Counted from the first letter of the stretch, positions 1 to 9,326 are shown. The stretch: DNA of 34,584 nt from Rhodospirillaceae bacterium UBA6219 (GCA_002435715.1 DISD01000096.1:142317-176900); one strand, 5' to 3'. Notes: generated by a model from the letters alone, not told the origin. Numbers and translations: made by a program.

Positions 1-565
1 GCAGGATGGTGTCCATCACCGCTTCTTCGGAATAGCCCCTGGTATGGGTGTCTCGGTGGATCTTTTGAATCCATTCCAGGTTGATCACCGGGACGACGCC
101 GATTTTCAAATCGGCATGCTGGGCGACATTGTGTTCCTTGTTGACCACGCAGCCGTGCAGCCCTTCATAGAACAAAAGGTCGGTGTTGTCGGCCATGTCC
201 TCCCACGGCGTGAATTCACCGGATTTGACGTTGTGCTGGGCGAAGCGTTGGGCTTCTTCGTCGTTATGGACATAGAAACGGCGCCGACCGCGCCCGGATT
301 CGCCATAACGTTGGAACAGTTCCTCCAGCTCGCCGAACAGATTGGCCTCGGCGCCGAAATGGGAAAAGGTGCGGTTGCCGGTTTTCTCCGCCTCGGCCAT
401 GGTCTTCTTCATGTCGACGCGGTTAAAGCGGTGGAAGCTGTCGCCTTCGATGATGGCTGGCTTGATGCCTTCACGTCGGAACATATGCTCGAACGCTTCC
501 TTGACCGTGGACGTGCCGGCGCCGGATGAACCGGTGACGGCGATAATGGGATGCTTCCTCGACAT
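1..565 (-). CDS. cbbP: Phosphoribulokinase, 3' part beyond the window
   Basis: Phosphoribulokinase uses ATP to phosphorylate ribulose 5-phosphate to ribulose 1,5-bisphosphate, the CO2 acceptor of RuBisCO, in the cytoplasm. The reading frame opens at an ATG at 565 and stays open to the window edge, giving 188 residues of a protein usually near 290. The N-terminus reads MSRKHPIIAVTGSSGAGTST, with a P-loop (GSSGAGTST) at residues 12-20. The stretches EGDSFHR and FYEGLHG are typical of the bacterial PRK family. It lies 86 bp downstream of cbbM on the same strand, so the pair probably forms one Calvin-cycle operon. The C-terminal third cannot be judged. Identity is seen from motifs; the operon is inferred from spacing. 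Confidence 0.93.
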   Translation of the reverse strand, partial: MSRKHPIIAVTGSSGAGTSTVKEAFEHMFRREGIKPAIIEGDSFHRFNRVDMKKTMAEAEKTGNRTFSHFGAEANLFGELEELFQRYGESGRGRRRFYVHNDEEAQRFAQHNVKSGEFTPWEDMADNTDLLFYEGLHGCVVNKEHNVAQHADLKIGVVPVINLEWIQKIHRDTHTRGYSEEAVMDTIL

Positions 566-592
566 GATGTGGCCTTCCTCTCTCTCCATCCG

Positions 593-623
593 GAGCAGGG
601 GGCGGGCTTGTTGCCGCCCGCTC
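593..623 (-). other. Intercistronic hairpin between cbbM and cbbP
   Basis: The 86-bp gap between the two Calvin-cycle genes holds a GC-rich inverted repeat. GGGCGG at 600-605 pairs with CCGCCC at 614-619, and imperfect GAGC/GCTC flanks extend it. No run of T follows on the minus strand, so it is not a clear terminator. It could stabilise the cbbM message or lower expression of the downstream kinase gene. That function is inference. Confidence 0.35.
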
Positions 624-651
624 TTCCCTTACTCCATTTTTGCCGGGTGCT

Positions 652-2037
652 CTAGCGGACCTTCAGTTTGTCCCGCCAGCCCGGATACAGCTTGTCGGCG
701 TCGTCCTGGAAGCTTTCGAAGGCGCCTTTCAGCTCGGGATGTTCCAAGGCGAAATCCACCAGATTGACCCCCCGGCGCCAGGCTTCATGGGCCAGACGCA
801 GCGACTTGGCCCCCACCGTGCCGCCGTCCTTGTGGCCGAAAGCGCCGCCGCCCGAAGTCTGGATGACGTTGGAATGGCCCAGATTGTCGAAGAAGCCGGG
901 CAGACGCAACGCGTTCATGCCGCCCGAGATGATCGGCGTGGTGGCTTTCATGCCTTGCCAATCCTGGGTGTAATAAAGGCCTTCGGCAACGTCGCGTTCC
1001 AGCATGTAGGCGACCATCTTTTCGTCTTTGTCGCCTTCCATCTTGCCGTAACCCATGGTGCCGGTATGGATGCCGGACGCTCCTTGCAGGCGGCTCATCT
1101 TCATGTGGGTCAGCACCGAGTAACCGCGTTTGGACTGCTTGGAGGTCACCGCGCCATGACCGGCCCGGTGGTAGTGCAGGAACTGACCCGGGAAATAGCG
1201 CCGCGCCAGGGTGATGGCGGTGGGGCCGCCCACATAGCCGTCCACCAGGAAGGCGACGTGGCTGGCGTTTTCGGCGAACATTTCCAAGATCATCTCGCCG
1301 CGCTTGATCATTTCGAACGGATCGTCGGCGGTGATGTTGGCGGAAAACAGCTTGGCTTCACCGGTCTCGTCCTGGGCGCGACGCATGGAATCGGCGACCA
1401 GGGCGATGGTTTCCTTCATCGGCGCGAACACCTGGTTGCCCTGGGGTTCGTCGTTCTTGATGAAGTCGCCGCCCAGCCAGAACTGGTGGCAGGCGTCGGC
1501 GAAGGGTTTGGGACGCAGTCCCAGCTTGGGCTTGATGATGGTGCCCACCACCATGCCGCCATCGACCTGGGGCCGCCCCAGAACCCGCCACATGTCGGCG
1601 ATGTTCATGGCCGGGCCGTCGAACAGGTTCAGCATGTAAGGGGGCACCCAGAAATCATGCATCTTGGAATATTCGACGTCGGACATGCCCTGGTTGTTGC
1701 CGATGGTCAGCGTCAGGAACGACACGATCATGGCGCGGCCGTCGCTGACGTTGCGGTCGAACAAATCGTTGGGATAGGCGATCTTCATCAGGAAATCGCC
1801 ATTGGGCTGTTCGGTCACCTCATAGACCAGGGCGTCGACGCCGCGGGTGAAGTCGTCGGTGGTGCAGACGTCCACATTGGTGCCGGTCGAGGATTCGGCG
1901 GCGAAATGGGCGGCGGTGGCGATGGGCTCGTAACCCGGTTTGGGCTTGAAAATATAGGCGCAGAGCACGTGTTTGCCCTGGGCCATCAGATCGGCTTCCT
2001 TCAGGGCCAGATTGCAATAGCGCTTGGACTGGTCCAT
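652..2037 (-). CDS. cbbM: Ribulose-1,5-bisphosphate carboxylase/oxygenase, form II
   Basis: Form II RuBisCO fixes CO2 onto ribulose bisphosphate as a homo-oligomer of large subunits with no small subunit. The 461-residue protein closely follows the Rhodospirillum rubrum enzyme (466 residues) along its length. Visible landmarks are GTIIKPKLGLRPKPF with the active-site lysine near residue 169, GGDFIKNDEPQ with the carbamylated lysine near 194 followed by Asp and Glu ligands, HYHRAGHGAV, and the loop-6 segment GKMEG. An upstream extension to 2082 is open, but I chose the ATG at 2037: it gives the MDQSKRY start shared with R. rubrum and has AGAGGGAACG just upstream. A small-subunit gene is absent, as expected for form II. 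The 150 bp upstream, to the end of hemN, hold a perfect palindrome CACCCGGGTG at 2112-2121. No cbbR regulator gene lies in the window. Confidence 0.97.
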   Translation of the reverse strand: MDQSKRYCNLALKEADLMAQGKHVLCAYIFKPKPGYEPIATAAHFAAESSTGTNVDVCTTDDFTRGVDALVYEVTEQPNGDFLMKIAYPNDLFDRNVSDGRAMIVSFLTLTIGNNQGMSDVEYSKMHDFWVPPYMLNLFDGPAMNIADMWRVLGRPQVDGGMVVGTIIKPKLGLRPKPFADACHQFWLGGDFIKNDEPQGNQVFAPMKETIALVADSMRRAQDETGEAKLFSANITADDPFEMIKRGEMILEMFAENASHVAFLVDGYVGGPTAITLARRYFPGQFLHYHRAGHGAVTSKQSKRGYSVLTHMKMSRLQGASGIHTGTMGYGKMEGDKDEKMVAYMLERDVAEGLYYTQDWQGMKATTPIISGGMNALRLPGFFDNLGHSNVIQTSGGGAFGHKDGGTVGAKSLRLAHEAWRRGVNLVDFALEHPELKGAFESFQDDADKLYPGWRDKLKVR

Positions 2038-2187
2038 TTGTCTCGTTCCCTCTGTCATCTTGTTGATGGCGTTATTGACCACAAGATGCCAGGGGACAAG
2101 AAAAGCCGGAACACCCGGGTGGGGTGGAGCGGTGAATTACATGGGTAGGAGATTTCCAACCCGCCCGGGGTGGCAAGGGGTAGGGGG

Positions 2188-3537
2188 TCACACCGCCTTC
2201 GAGTGGCGTTGTTCGCCTTTCTTCAAATATTTGTCGAAGATGGCGGCGGCGGCGCGCACCAGGGTGCGGCCTTCGTCGGTCATGATGATCCGGCGGCCGT
2301 GGATTTGCGCCAGACCGTCCTCGATCATGGGGGCCAGCTTGACCAGATCGGCGTCGAACTGCGAGGCGTCGGCGCCATGGCGAGCGCAGACGGCGTCGAT
2401 ATCCAGTTCCAGATCGCACATCAAGCTCATGATCAGGTCGCGACGCAGATGGTCGTCCGCATCCATGGCCACCCCGCGCGACGTGGCCAGACGGCCGGCG
2501 CGCATGGCGTCCAGGTAATGGTGGATTTCGCCCACATTGGCGACATAGCCCTGGGGCAGCGAGCCGATGCCGGAAGCGCCCAGGCCCACCAGCACGTCGG
2601 CGCTGTCGGTGGTGTAGCCCTGGAAATTGCGATGCAGGCGCTTTTCGGCCAAAGCGATGGCCAGCGGATCGTCGGGGGCGGCGAAATGGTCCAGGCCGAT
2701 CTTCACATAGCCCAATTCTTCCAGGCGCTGGGTGCCTTGCTCGTACTGGGCCCAACGGGTGTCGGTGTCGGGCAGGGCTTCTTCCGGGATCAGGCGCTGA
2801 TGCTTCTTCATCCACGGCACGTGGGCATAGCCGAACAACGCGATGCGGCGCGGCTTGAAGCCATGGGCCTTGTCGATGGTGTCCAACAGGCCGTCGACGG
2901 TCTGGAAGGGCAGGCCATAGACCAGATCCATGTTGATTTCCGGCACGCCGTGCTTGCGCAGCCAGTCGATGACGTTGGCGGTGACGTCATAGGGCTGGAT
3001 GCGGTTGATGGCTTCTTGGACCTTGGGGTCGAAATCCTGCACGCCGATGGAAGCGCGGGTGACGCCGACACTGGCCATGGCCTTGACATAGGTTTCGTCG
3101 GCGGTGCGCGGGTCCAGCTCGACGGCGATTTCGGCGTCGGGCTTGATGATGAAATGTTGGCGCAGGGTTTCGATGGTGCGGACGAAATCCTCGGGCGACA
3201 AAATGGTCGGGCTGCCGCCGCCGAAATGCACGTGGCGCGCAGCCATCTTGGTGGGCAGATGGTCGGCCACCAGTTTCACCTCGGTCAGCAGGGCCTCAAG
3301 GTAGGTGGCCACCGGTTTGTATTTCTGGGTGATCTTGGTGTGGCAGCCGCAGAACCAGCACATTTCGGCGCAATAGGCGATGTGCAGGTAAAGCGACAGC
3401 TCGGTGGCCGGGTCCAGCTGGCCCAGCCACTTGCCGTATTGGTCGGGACCAATACCGGGATGGAAATGCGGCGCCGTCGGGTACGAGGTGTAACGGGGAA
3501 CACGCAGGTCGTACTTGGCCGAAAGGTCGCGTTGCAT
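2188..3537 (-). CDS. hemN: Oxygen-independent coproporphyrinogen III dehydrogenase
   Basis: HemN is a radical-SAM enzyme that decarboxylates two propionates of coproporphyrinogen III to make protoporphyrinogen IX when oxygen is scarce. From the ATG at 3537 the protein has 449 residues, close to the usual 457. It opens MQRDLSAKYDLRVPRYTSYP, and the YTSYP element is typical of true HemN. The [4Fe-4S] ligands are Cys56, Cys60 and Cys63 (CAEMCWFC), followed by Cys65 as in the HemN family. FGGGSPT and GVQDFDPKVQEAINRIQ are further family landmarks. The frame is open 16 codons further upstream, but homology favours the internal ATG. A 20-bp inverted repeat (3575-3594) lies just upstream and may be its operator. 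It points the same way as cbbM 150 bp downstream. Confidence 0.96.
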   Translation of the reverse strand: MQRDLSAKYDLRVPRYTSYPTAPHFHPGIGPDQYGKWLGQLDPATELSLYLHIAYCAEMCWFCGCHTKITQKYKPVATYLEALLTEVKLVADHLPTKMAARHVHFGGGSPTILSPEDFVRTIETLRQHFIIKPDAEIAVELDPRTADETYVKAMASVGVTRASIGVQDFDPKVQEAINRIQPYDVTANVIDWLRKHGVPEINMDLVYGLPFQTVDGLLDTIDKAHGFKPRRIALFGYAHVPWMKKHQRLIPEEALPDTDTRWAQYEQGTQRLEELGYVKIGLDHFAAPDDPLAIALAEKRLHRNFQGYTTDSADVLVGLGASGIGSLPQGYVANVGEIHHYLDAMRAGRLATSRGVAMDADDHLRRDLIMSLMCDLELDIDAVCARHGADASQFDADLVKLAPMIEDGLAQIHGRRIIMTDEGRTLVRAAAAIFDKYLKKGEQRHSKAV

Positions 3538-3574
3538 CAGGTTTCTTTCTCGGTAACGGAACAAGGGTGAACCT

Positions 3575-3594
3575 AATCCCCCCAACGGGGGATT
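3575..3594 (-). promoter_or_regulatory. Perfect C/G-rich inverted repeat upstream of hemN
   Basis: AATCCCCC (3575-3582), a 4-bp spacer CAAC, then GGGGGATT (3587-3594) form a perfect 8-bp inverted repeat 38-57 bp before the hemN start. This is a common place for an operator or an RNA hairpin in the 5' leader. A similar CCCCC-CAA-GGGGG core lies upstream of the ferredoxin gene at 25202-25214. No FNR-type TTGAT-N4-ATCAA box is visible in this gap. Confidence 0.45.
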
Positions 3595-3620
3595 TCAACA
3601 ATGGGGGGTGTGGGGTTACT

Positions 3621-4061
3621 TCACCGCCGCGCCGCCCCCTTCAGGATGTCGAGGACGATGCCGGTGGCTTCCTCGATCAGAACGATGTCGGAGCCGACGC
3701 TTTTGCGGCTGTAACCGCCGGGCAGGCGGGAAAGACGGCGTTCCAGGTCGCTGGGCAGGTCGCGCTTGGCCAAACCCGGCGGCAGGGTGTCGCGCTTGGC
3801 CAGGCCGGGCGGCAATTGGTCGCGTTTGGCCAGACCGGGGGGCATCTTCTTTTCCTTGCCGCCATGCTTGGATTCCTCGCCGGTCAGCACCCGCTTGCCC
3901 AGGCGGATCCAATCCTCGATCTCGCGCCGGTCCTGATCGGTGAACAGGGGCGCTGCGGTCCTAACGGTGGCGCGGGCCATGTCGCCGGGGCTTTGGGCGA
4001 AGGCGGTGGCGGGGATCAGGGGTAACATCAAGGCCAGCAAGCCAACACGCATCATCCGCAT
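3621..4061 (-). CDS. CigR-like secreted protein with PPGLAKRD repeats
   Basis: A 146-residue protein beginning at the ATG at 4061, with a signal peptide ending near AFA at residue 22, so it is probably periplasmic. Residues 73-102 are three exact-length 10-residue repeats (PPGLAKRD plus two variable positions), followed by a degenerate LPSDLERR. The C-terminus (LPGGYSRKSVGSDIVLIEEATGIVLDIL) resembles the end of CigR/RcnB-like periplasmic proteins, which also carry LPPGIAK-type repeats. Salmonella CigR has been described as an anti-virulence factor; that role should not be carried over here. The frame is open to 4112 with other ATGs, but only the 4061 start puts the hydrophobic signal at the N-terminus. 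It lies 44 bp after the kinase gene on the same strand and may be co-transcribed. Function unknown. Confidence 0.8.
   Translation of the reverse strand: MRMMRVGLLALMLPLIPATAFAQSPGDMARATVRTAAPLFTDQDRREIEDWIRLGKRVLTGEESKHGGKEKKMPPGLAKRDQLPPGLAKRDTLPPGLAKRDLPSDLERRLSRLPGGYSRKSVGSDIVLIEEATGIVLDILKGAARR
3756..3845 (-). repeat. Tandem 30-bp coding repeat, three units
   Basis: Three tandem 30-bp units encode MPPGLAKRDQ, LPPGLAKRDT and LPPGLAKRDL in the CigR-like gene. The units are nearly identical at DNA level and could expand or contract by slippage or recombination. Confidence 0.85.
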
Positions 4062-4105
4062 GGCGAAACCTTTCCTGTGATATCCCATCCCGTCATCATC
4101 CTGTC

Positions 4106-6553
4106 TCAGCATATTGGCAACTTTGTGGGCAGCCGGCGCAGCCTTTCGGCCGGAAAATGCAATGTCACCACGGTCCCTTTGCCGGGCGCGCTGTCGATGG
4201 AAAGCGTGCCTTCGTGCAGGTCCATGAAGCGTCGGGCCAAGGGCAGGCCCAGGCCGGCCCCGTCGAAACGCCGGGCCAAGCTTGATTCAGCTTGCCCGAA
4301 GGGGGCCATGATCTTGGTCATGTCCTCGGCCTCGATGCCGATGCCGTTATCGGTGACGGCGATGTCCAGGCCATGATCGTCGACCTTGGCGGTGATGGAG
4401 ACCCGGCCCTGGGCCGGGGTGAACTTGACGGCATTGGCCAAGATGTTGGCCAGGGTCTGCTTGATCCGTCGTTCATCGCCGAACAGGAACGGCAGGTCGT
4501 CGGGGATGCGTTCGACGATGCGCAGGCCGGCGGCCTTGGCCCGTTCGCCCACCAAGATGGTGCTGGCATGGATGGTTTCGGCGACGTCCATGTCGGCCTC
4601 GACCATGGCGAAGCGTCCCACTTCCAACCGTGCGACGTCCAAGATGTCGTTGATCAGGGTCAGCAGGTGACGTCCGGAATTGTTGATGTCGCGGGCGTAA
4701 TCGCGATAGATCACGGTGCCGACCGGGCCCAGCAATTCGTTTTCGATGATCTCGGAGAAACCGATGATGGCGTTCAGCGGCGTGCGCAGTTCGTGGCTCA
4801 TGGTGGCCAGGAACTCGGTCTTGGCGCGGTTGGACAATTCGGCGGCTTCACGGGCGTCGGCCATGGCGATTTCCGCCTGCTTGCGCGTGGTGATGTCGTG
4901 CAGCGCCACCAACGCCGAAGGTTCGCCCACCGGGTTGTCCACCTGGGTGACCACCACTTCATAGGTCTTACCGTTCAAATCCGACGTCCATTCGCCGCGA
5001 ACCGGGGCGCTGTCGTCCAGGCTGGGAATGGGCGGTTGGAAATAGTCCAGGGCGTTGATGCCCAAAGCCGGTCCCAGGGCATCCTGCAAGGCCGGGTTGG
5101 CGTATTCGAAGCGGCCGACCGGGTCCAACAGGGCGATCATGTCAGAGGTGGCGTCGAAGATGCGGCGCAGGTTGGAATGTTCCAGTTCCAGGGCCAGACG
5201 CAGGCCGCGAATCTCGGTGACGTCTTCCTTGAAGGCGATGAAGCTGTCCACTTGGCCGTTGCCGTCCCGCACCGGGGCCACCGTCATGGATTCCCAATAG
5301 ACGCTGCCATCCTTCCTTTGGTTGACCAACTCGCCGCGCCATTCCCGACCGGCGCCGATGTTCTGCCACATTTCGGCGAAGACTTCCGGCGGTGTCTGTT
5401 CGGAACGCAGCACGCGCGGGCTTTGGCCCAGCACTTCGTCACGATGGTAACCGGTCATCTCGGTGAAGGCCGGGTTGACGTATTCGATCTGGCCTTGGGC
5501 GTCGCTGATCAGGACCGAAACCGGGCTTTGTTCGACGGCGCGGAACAATTTGCGGGCTTCTTCCTCCCACAGCACGGCGCGGCGTTCGGATCGGCGCAGC
5601 GATTCCAGGCTCAGGCCCACCAGCAAGATCACCCCCAGCACCACCAGGAAAAAGGTGAAGCGGGTGGATTTCAGACGCGCGCCGACATTTTGTTCCATGT
5701 CGGCGGCCATGCGGTCCTCGACCTGACTGTAAAGCGTCAGCAGCTTGACATGGGATTCTTCCCAAATCTTGCGTTTGCTTGGTCCCAGCATGCCGGCCAG
5801 GGCCTGACCGTGCAGACGCTCGACATCGGCCACCACCGGGCCGCGGACGACATCCTCGTACAATTCCAACTGACGCGGGGTGGCGTGGACGTGGAAGGAT
5901 TCCAGGAAGGCTCGGGCTTCGGCGTCGTTCTCCAGCAGCTGCTGGACGTTGATTTCCCCCTTGCCGTTGGGATTGGTCATCAAAGCACGAGAGCGCCCGA
6001 TACGGTCCTTGACGTTGCCCAAATCCATATAGGCCGAGATCACCCGCGACAGATCGCCCGGCGCCATGCCCGTGGCCAGGCTGGTCAAGCCGGCGATGGC
6101 GCGGCCGTAACCGGTGGACAGCGCGCCGACCGTGGCGCTGTCATCCATGGCTTTACGCAGGGTGTCCAATTGCTCGGCGGTGATGACGAAGGCGCGATCG
6201 GGAATGCGTCCGCTCAGACCGGGCATGCGGAAGGCGGTCCACAGCGCGTTCAGTCTTTCGTCGGTGGACAGGCGCTGGGCTTCCAATTCGGCCCTTGTGT
6301 CCAAATTGCCGCTTTCCAAGGCCCGCACCGACAGCATGCGTTCGGCTTCCAATTCACGGGTCAGGGCTTGCGACAGCCGTGCGATCTGGGCGGTGACCAA
6401 CAGATCGGCGCTGTCGCGATAGGCCTGCATTTTCTCTTCCACCACCCAGGCCGAAAACGCCACCAGCGCCAAAATCGGCGCGACGATGGCGATGACCAGC
6501 CGATAACGGCTGTAAAGGCCCTGACGGGTATAAGGGGCAGAGTTCTGGGTCAT
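4106..6553 (-). CDS. Membrane PAS-PAS sensor histidine kinase
   Basis: An 815-residue two-component sensor kinase. A transmembrane segment near residues 18-38 and another near 299-318 enclose a mostly helical periplasmic region of about 255 residues that resembles nitrate/nitrite-sensing (NIT-like) helical domains. That assignment is weak. Two PAS domains follow at about 330-445 (NPAFTEMTGYHRDEVLG) and 455-558. The HisKA domain carries the phospho-accepting His587 (FLATMSHELRTPLNAIIGFS). The ATPase domain shows NILANAVKF, DNGIGI (735-740) and GAGLGL (765-770). There is no receiver domain, so it must act through a separate regulator that is not next to it. It lies 35 bp downstream of a second kinase gene on the same strand, so the two may be co-transcribed. 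Its ligand is unknown. Confidence 0.93.
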   Translation of the reverse strand: MTQNSAPYTRQGLYSRYRLVIAIVAPILALVAFSAWVVEEKMQAYRDSADLLVTAQIARLSQALTRELEAERMLSVRALESGNLDTRAELEAQRLSTDERLNALWTAFRMPGLSGRIPDRAFVITAEQLDTLRKAMDDSATVGALSTGYGRAIAGLTSLATGMAPGDLSRVISAYMDLGNVKDRIGRSRALMTNPNGKGEINVQQLLENDAEARAFLESFHVHATPRQLELYEDVVRGPVVADVERLHGQALAGMLGPSKRKIWEESHVKLLTLYSQVEDRMAADMEQNVGARLKSTRFTFFLVVLGVILLVGLSLESLRRSERRAVLWEEEARKLFRAVEQSPVSVLISDAQGQIEYVNPAFTEMTGYHRDEVLGQSPRVLRSEQTPPEVFAEMWQNIGAGREWRGELVNQRKDGSVYWESMTVAPVRDGNGQVDSFIAFKEDVTEIRGLRLALELEHSNLRRIFDATSDMIALLDPVGRFEYANPALQDALGPALGINALDYFQPPIPSLDDSAPVRGEWTSDLNGKTYEVVVTQVDNPVGEPSALVALHDITTRKQAEIAMADAREAAELSNRAKTEFLATMSHELRTPLNAIIGFSEIIENELLGPVGTVIYRDYARDINNSGRHLLTLINDILDVARLEVGRFAMVEADMDVAETIHASTILVGERAKAAGLRIVERIPDDLPFLFGDERRIKQTLANILANAVKFTPAQGRVSITAKVDDHGLDIAVTDNGIGIEAEDMTKIMAPFGQAESSLARRFDGAGLGLPLARRFMDLHEGTLSIDSAPGKGTVVTLHFPAERLRRLPTKLPIC

Positions 6554-6588
6554 GACCTAAGTATCTGCGCAATTGTCTTTACAGACAA

Positions 6589-9108
6589 TCAATAGCCTTC
6601 GACTTGACGCGCCAGGGCGGTGATGGCCGACAGCAACGCATTGGCCGAGATGGGGCGGCCCAGGATGCCACGGCACCTTTCAAGGCGTTCCAGCCCTTCG
6701 TTCGGGTCCGGGGTGCCGATCAGCAGAAACGGGGCGTGGTCCAAAAGTCCGGAATCGGCGGTGGTGAAGCCGTCGACGGAAACCAGCGCCAGATCGAACG
6801 GCGCCTGGGTGGTCACGGCACGGTCAGAGGCGGCACGAGCCGATTCGGCATTGGCGACGCGGACCACGGCGGCGCCTTCCTGTTCGGCCAGGCGGGCGAT
6901 CAGCGCCCGTTCGGCGCTGTCGGGCGACAACACCAGCAAGCGCAACCCCATCAATTCCGCCTGATGTTCGTCCGTGCCGCCGGCGACCGGGTGGATGGGC
7001 ATGCACAATTCGACCACGAAGGTACTGCCGTTACCCGGTTCGCTGACCACGTCCAGGCTGCCGCCCATCAGGCGCACCAAGCCTTGGGTGATGGACAATC
7101 CCAGCCCGGTGCCGCCGAAACGCCGGGCGGTGGTGTTGTCGCCTTGGGTGAACGGCTGGAACAAGCGCGACAGGGCATCCGCCGGGATGCCGATACCCGT
7201 GTCGGCCACCACCAGCCGCAATTTCTCGCGGCCCTTTTCGATGTCCACATGCTGCAGGAAGGCCGCGACGCGGCCGGAATGGGTGAACTTGACGGCGTTG
7301 CCCACCAAGTTGAACAAGATTTGTCGCAACCGGGTCGGGTCACCCAACAGAACCTTGGGAATGGCCGGGTCGCAGAACGACACCAGTTGCACGCCCTTGT
7401 CGCGTGCCGCCGGCTGTTCGGCCATCACCACCCCTTCCAGCAGATGCGCCAAATCCACCGGGATGCTTTCCATGTTCAGGCGACCGGCCTCGATGCGGGA
7501 AAAATCCAGCACGTCGTCGACGATCTTCAACAAAGACAAGCCGGTTTCGCGGATGGTTCCCACCACATGGTCCTGGTCGGCGGCCAGGGGCGTGCGGTGC
7601 AGATCGCGCAACATGTCCATGATGCCGTTCATGGGGGTGCGGATTTCGTGGGTCATGGCGGCCAGGAAGGACGATTTGGCCTGGTTGTCGGCTTCGGCCT
7701 GTTCCTTGGCCTGGGTCAGTTCGGCCATGGCGGTGGTGCGTTCGCTGGCGGTCTGCTGAAACTTATCCAACACCCGGTTGAACACCAGGGCGATTTCGGC
7801 GGCGTCGGCATTTTCAGGGGCCGGCACCGCCAGCTTCGAGAAGGGGGCGCCCTGTTCGTGGGCTTCCATCTGCTCCAGCAATTCATGCAGCGTGCGCCGC
7901 CGCGCTTCTTCGTGGCTGGTGCGGATACGGTCGCGTTCTTCTTCCAACGCCATCTTGTCGAGCGCGTTGCGGCGGAACACCGCCACCGTGCGTGCCATGG
8001 CGGCCAATTCGTCGGGCAGGTTGGGGGTGTCGATGTCGTACGACCAATCGCCCCGTGCCCCGGCTTCCATCAGCGAGCGCAGCCGCAACAGCGGCTGGCG
8101 GATGGATTGGCCGATCAGCCAACTGGCGGTGACACCCACGGCCAGCAACACCAGACCCAGTCCCAATCCGGCCAGGGCGATGCGGCCGGGCAGGGTGCTG
8201 CTTTGGCTTTGCAGCAAGGCTTCGCGTTCATGGCCCCGGGCGATCATGCGGTCGATGGCGGTGGCCATGATCACCTGGTTGGAATCGATGTCGCGGGCCA
8301 GGATGCGGGCGCGGTCGTCGAAGGCCCGGGCCATGGTTTCAATGTTTTCATCAAGGCGCAGGGCGCGTTGGCCGATCACCTTCAAGGTGTCGCGCTGCAA
8401 TTCGGTCGAGGCCAATTGCGACATTTGCGGCAAGGATTGCAGCAACTGCCCCAAGACTTCGTGGGCATTGTCGGCTTTCAGCGGCGAGCCGCCGAAATAA
8501 TAGGTGTTGATGGCGATGATGGCGGTGGTGAAGTTTTCGTGCGACTTGGCCAAAGCCGGGGCCAGATGGGCCGAATGGGTGCCCTTGATGGACGAATTCA
8601 AGATGGCGTAAAGCCCCGACATCTCGCCAGTGGCTTCGACGATGTCGCCTTCGTAGACGCGGGCCAGTTCGGCGTTGATGGCCTTCAATTGCTGGAAGCC
8701 GGAAACGAAGCGTCGCGCCGCTTCGTTCAACTGGGCCATTTCCTCGCTTTGGCCGTTGTCGCGGGTGGCGTTGTTCAAGGCCAGGAACAAATCTTCCGAA
8801 CGCCGCGAGATTTCTTTCATCACCTCTTCGGTGGGGGCGTTCAGATATTGGCGGATCAGGCTTTGCAGGCGGTTGGCCTGGGCGTCGATGTCGGACAGCC
8901 CGCGTCCCCGTTCCTGGACCTGGCGCAGTTCCTCGATGTCCTTGCTGACCAGCGACGCGCTTTGCCACCCCAACAGGCCGACGGCCAAAGCCACCAGGGC
9001 GTTCAAGGCCACGGCCAAAGGAATGCGCCAGGCGATGGGAATGTGCCTGATCAGGCGACTGATCCCCCCCTTGGCGGGATGCGCGGGATTGTCCGCCTTG
9101 TCCCCCAA
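6589..9108 (-). CDS. Hybrid histidine kinase with degenerate receiver
   Basis: An 839-residue membrane kinase. One transmembrane segment lies near residues 28-48, then a long helical periplasmic sensor region, a second transmembrane segment near 310-333, and HAMP near 334-385. The HisKA domain has His487 (FLAAMTHEIRTPMNGIMDML). The ATPase domain has GNAVKFTHSG, DTGIGIP (636-642) and GGTGLGLSI. Residues about 722-835 keep the shape of a receiver domain, but the phospho-acceptor Asp is Ser777 (FDLALVSVDG), the N-terminal acidic pair is Ser-Pro, and the conserved Lys is Arg (LGRPI). This receiver cannot take phosphate in the usual way. I chose the TTG at 9108: AAGGGG lies 7-8 bp upstream and an in-frame TGA precedes it. 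It runs divergently from the NsrR-type gene. Confidence 0.92.
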   Translation of the reverse strand: MGDKADNPAHPAKGGISRLIRHIPIAWRIPLAVALNALVALAVGLLGWQSASLVSKDIEELRQVQERGRGLSDIDAQANRLQSLIRQYLNAPTEEVMKEISRRSEDLFLALNNATRDNGQSEEMAQLNEAARRFVSGFQQLKAINAELARVYEGDIVEATGEMSGLYAILNSSIKGTHSAHLAPALAKSHENFTTAIIAINTYYFGGSPLKADNAHEVLGQLLQSLPQMSQLASTELQRDTLKVIGQRALRLDENIETMARAFDDRARILARDIDSNQVIMATAIDRMIARGHEREALLQSQSSTLPGRIALAGLGLGLVLLAVGVTASWLIGQSIRQPLLRLRSLMEAGARGDWSYDIDTPNLPDELAAMARTVAVFRRNALDKMALEEERDRIRTSHEEARRRTLHELLEQMEAHEQGAPFSKLAVPAPENADAAEIALVFNRVLDKFQQTASERTTAMAELTQAKEQAEADNQAKSSFLAAMTHEIRTPMNGIMDMLRDLHRTPLAADQDHVVGTIRETGLSLLKIVDDVLDFSRIEAGRLNMESIPVDLAHLLEGVVMAEQPAARDKGVQLVSFCDPAIPKVLLGDPTRLRQILFNLVGNAVKFTHSGRVAAFLQHVDIEKGREKLRLVVADTGIGIPADALSRLFQPFTQGDNTTARRFGGTGLGLSITQGLVRLMGGSLDVVSEPGNGSTFVVELCMPIHPVAGGTDEHQAELMGLRLLVLSPDSAERALIARLAEQEGAAVVRVANAESARAASDRAVTTQAPFDLALVSVDGFTTADSGLLDHAPFLLIGTPDPNEGLERLERCRGILGRPISANALLSAITALARQVEGY

Positions 9109-9326
9109 ATCAAATCCCCTTGTTCGAGCCCCCCCGGACCCGGCCTGGGACGTTTATAGTCCCATGGCCTCATCAATCTTCTTTGTATCCGGGGCGGGGC
9201 CGAATGGAAAGCCGCTTTGTCCTTCATACATCCAAACATGATAGACATGACGAAGGGTGGGCTTGACCGGAAGCCTTCAACCAATGGAAGATCGAACTTA
9301 TTCTTAAGAAGTAGGTTTTGTCCGTC

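Noticed and set aside
640..2148. 502-codon plus-strand frame
   Set aside because: It lies antisense to cbbM and translates to His/Gly/Val-rich sequence typical of a shadow of a GC-rich gene; cbbM is certain.
4292..6595. 767-codon plus-strand frame
   Set aside because: Shadow of the PAS histidine kinase, with no recognisable domain and biased composition.
9061..9080. ATCCC-N9-GGGAT as a further copy of the C/G palindrome
   Set aside because: It lies inside the coding sequence of the hybrid kinase and differs from the hemN/ferredoxin motif in spacing and core.
6604..9159. 851-codon plus-strand frame
   Set aside because: Shadow of the hybrid kinase, which has intact HAMP, HisKA and ATPase motifs on the other strand.
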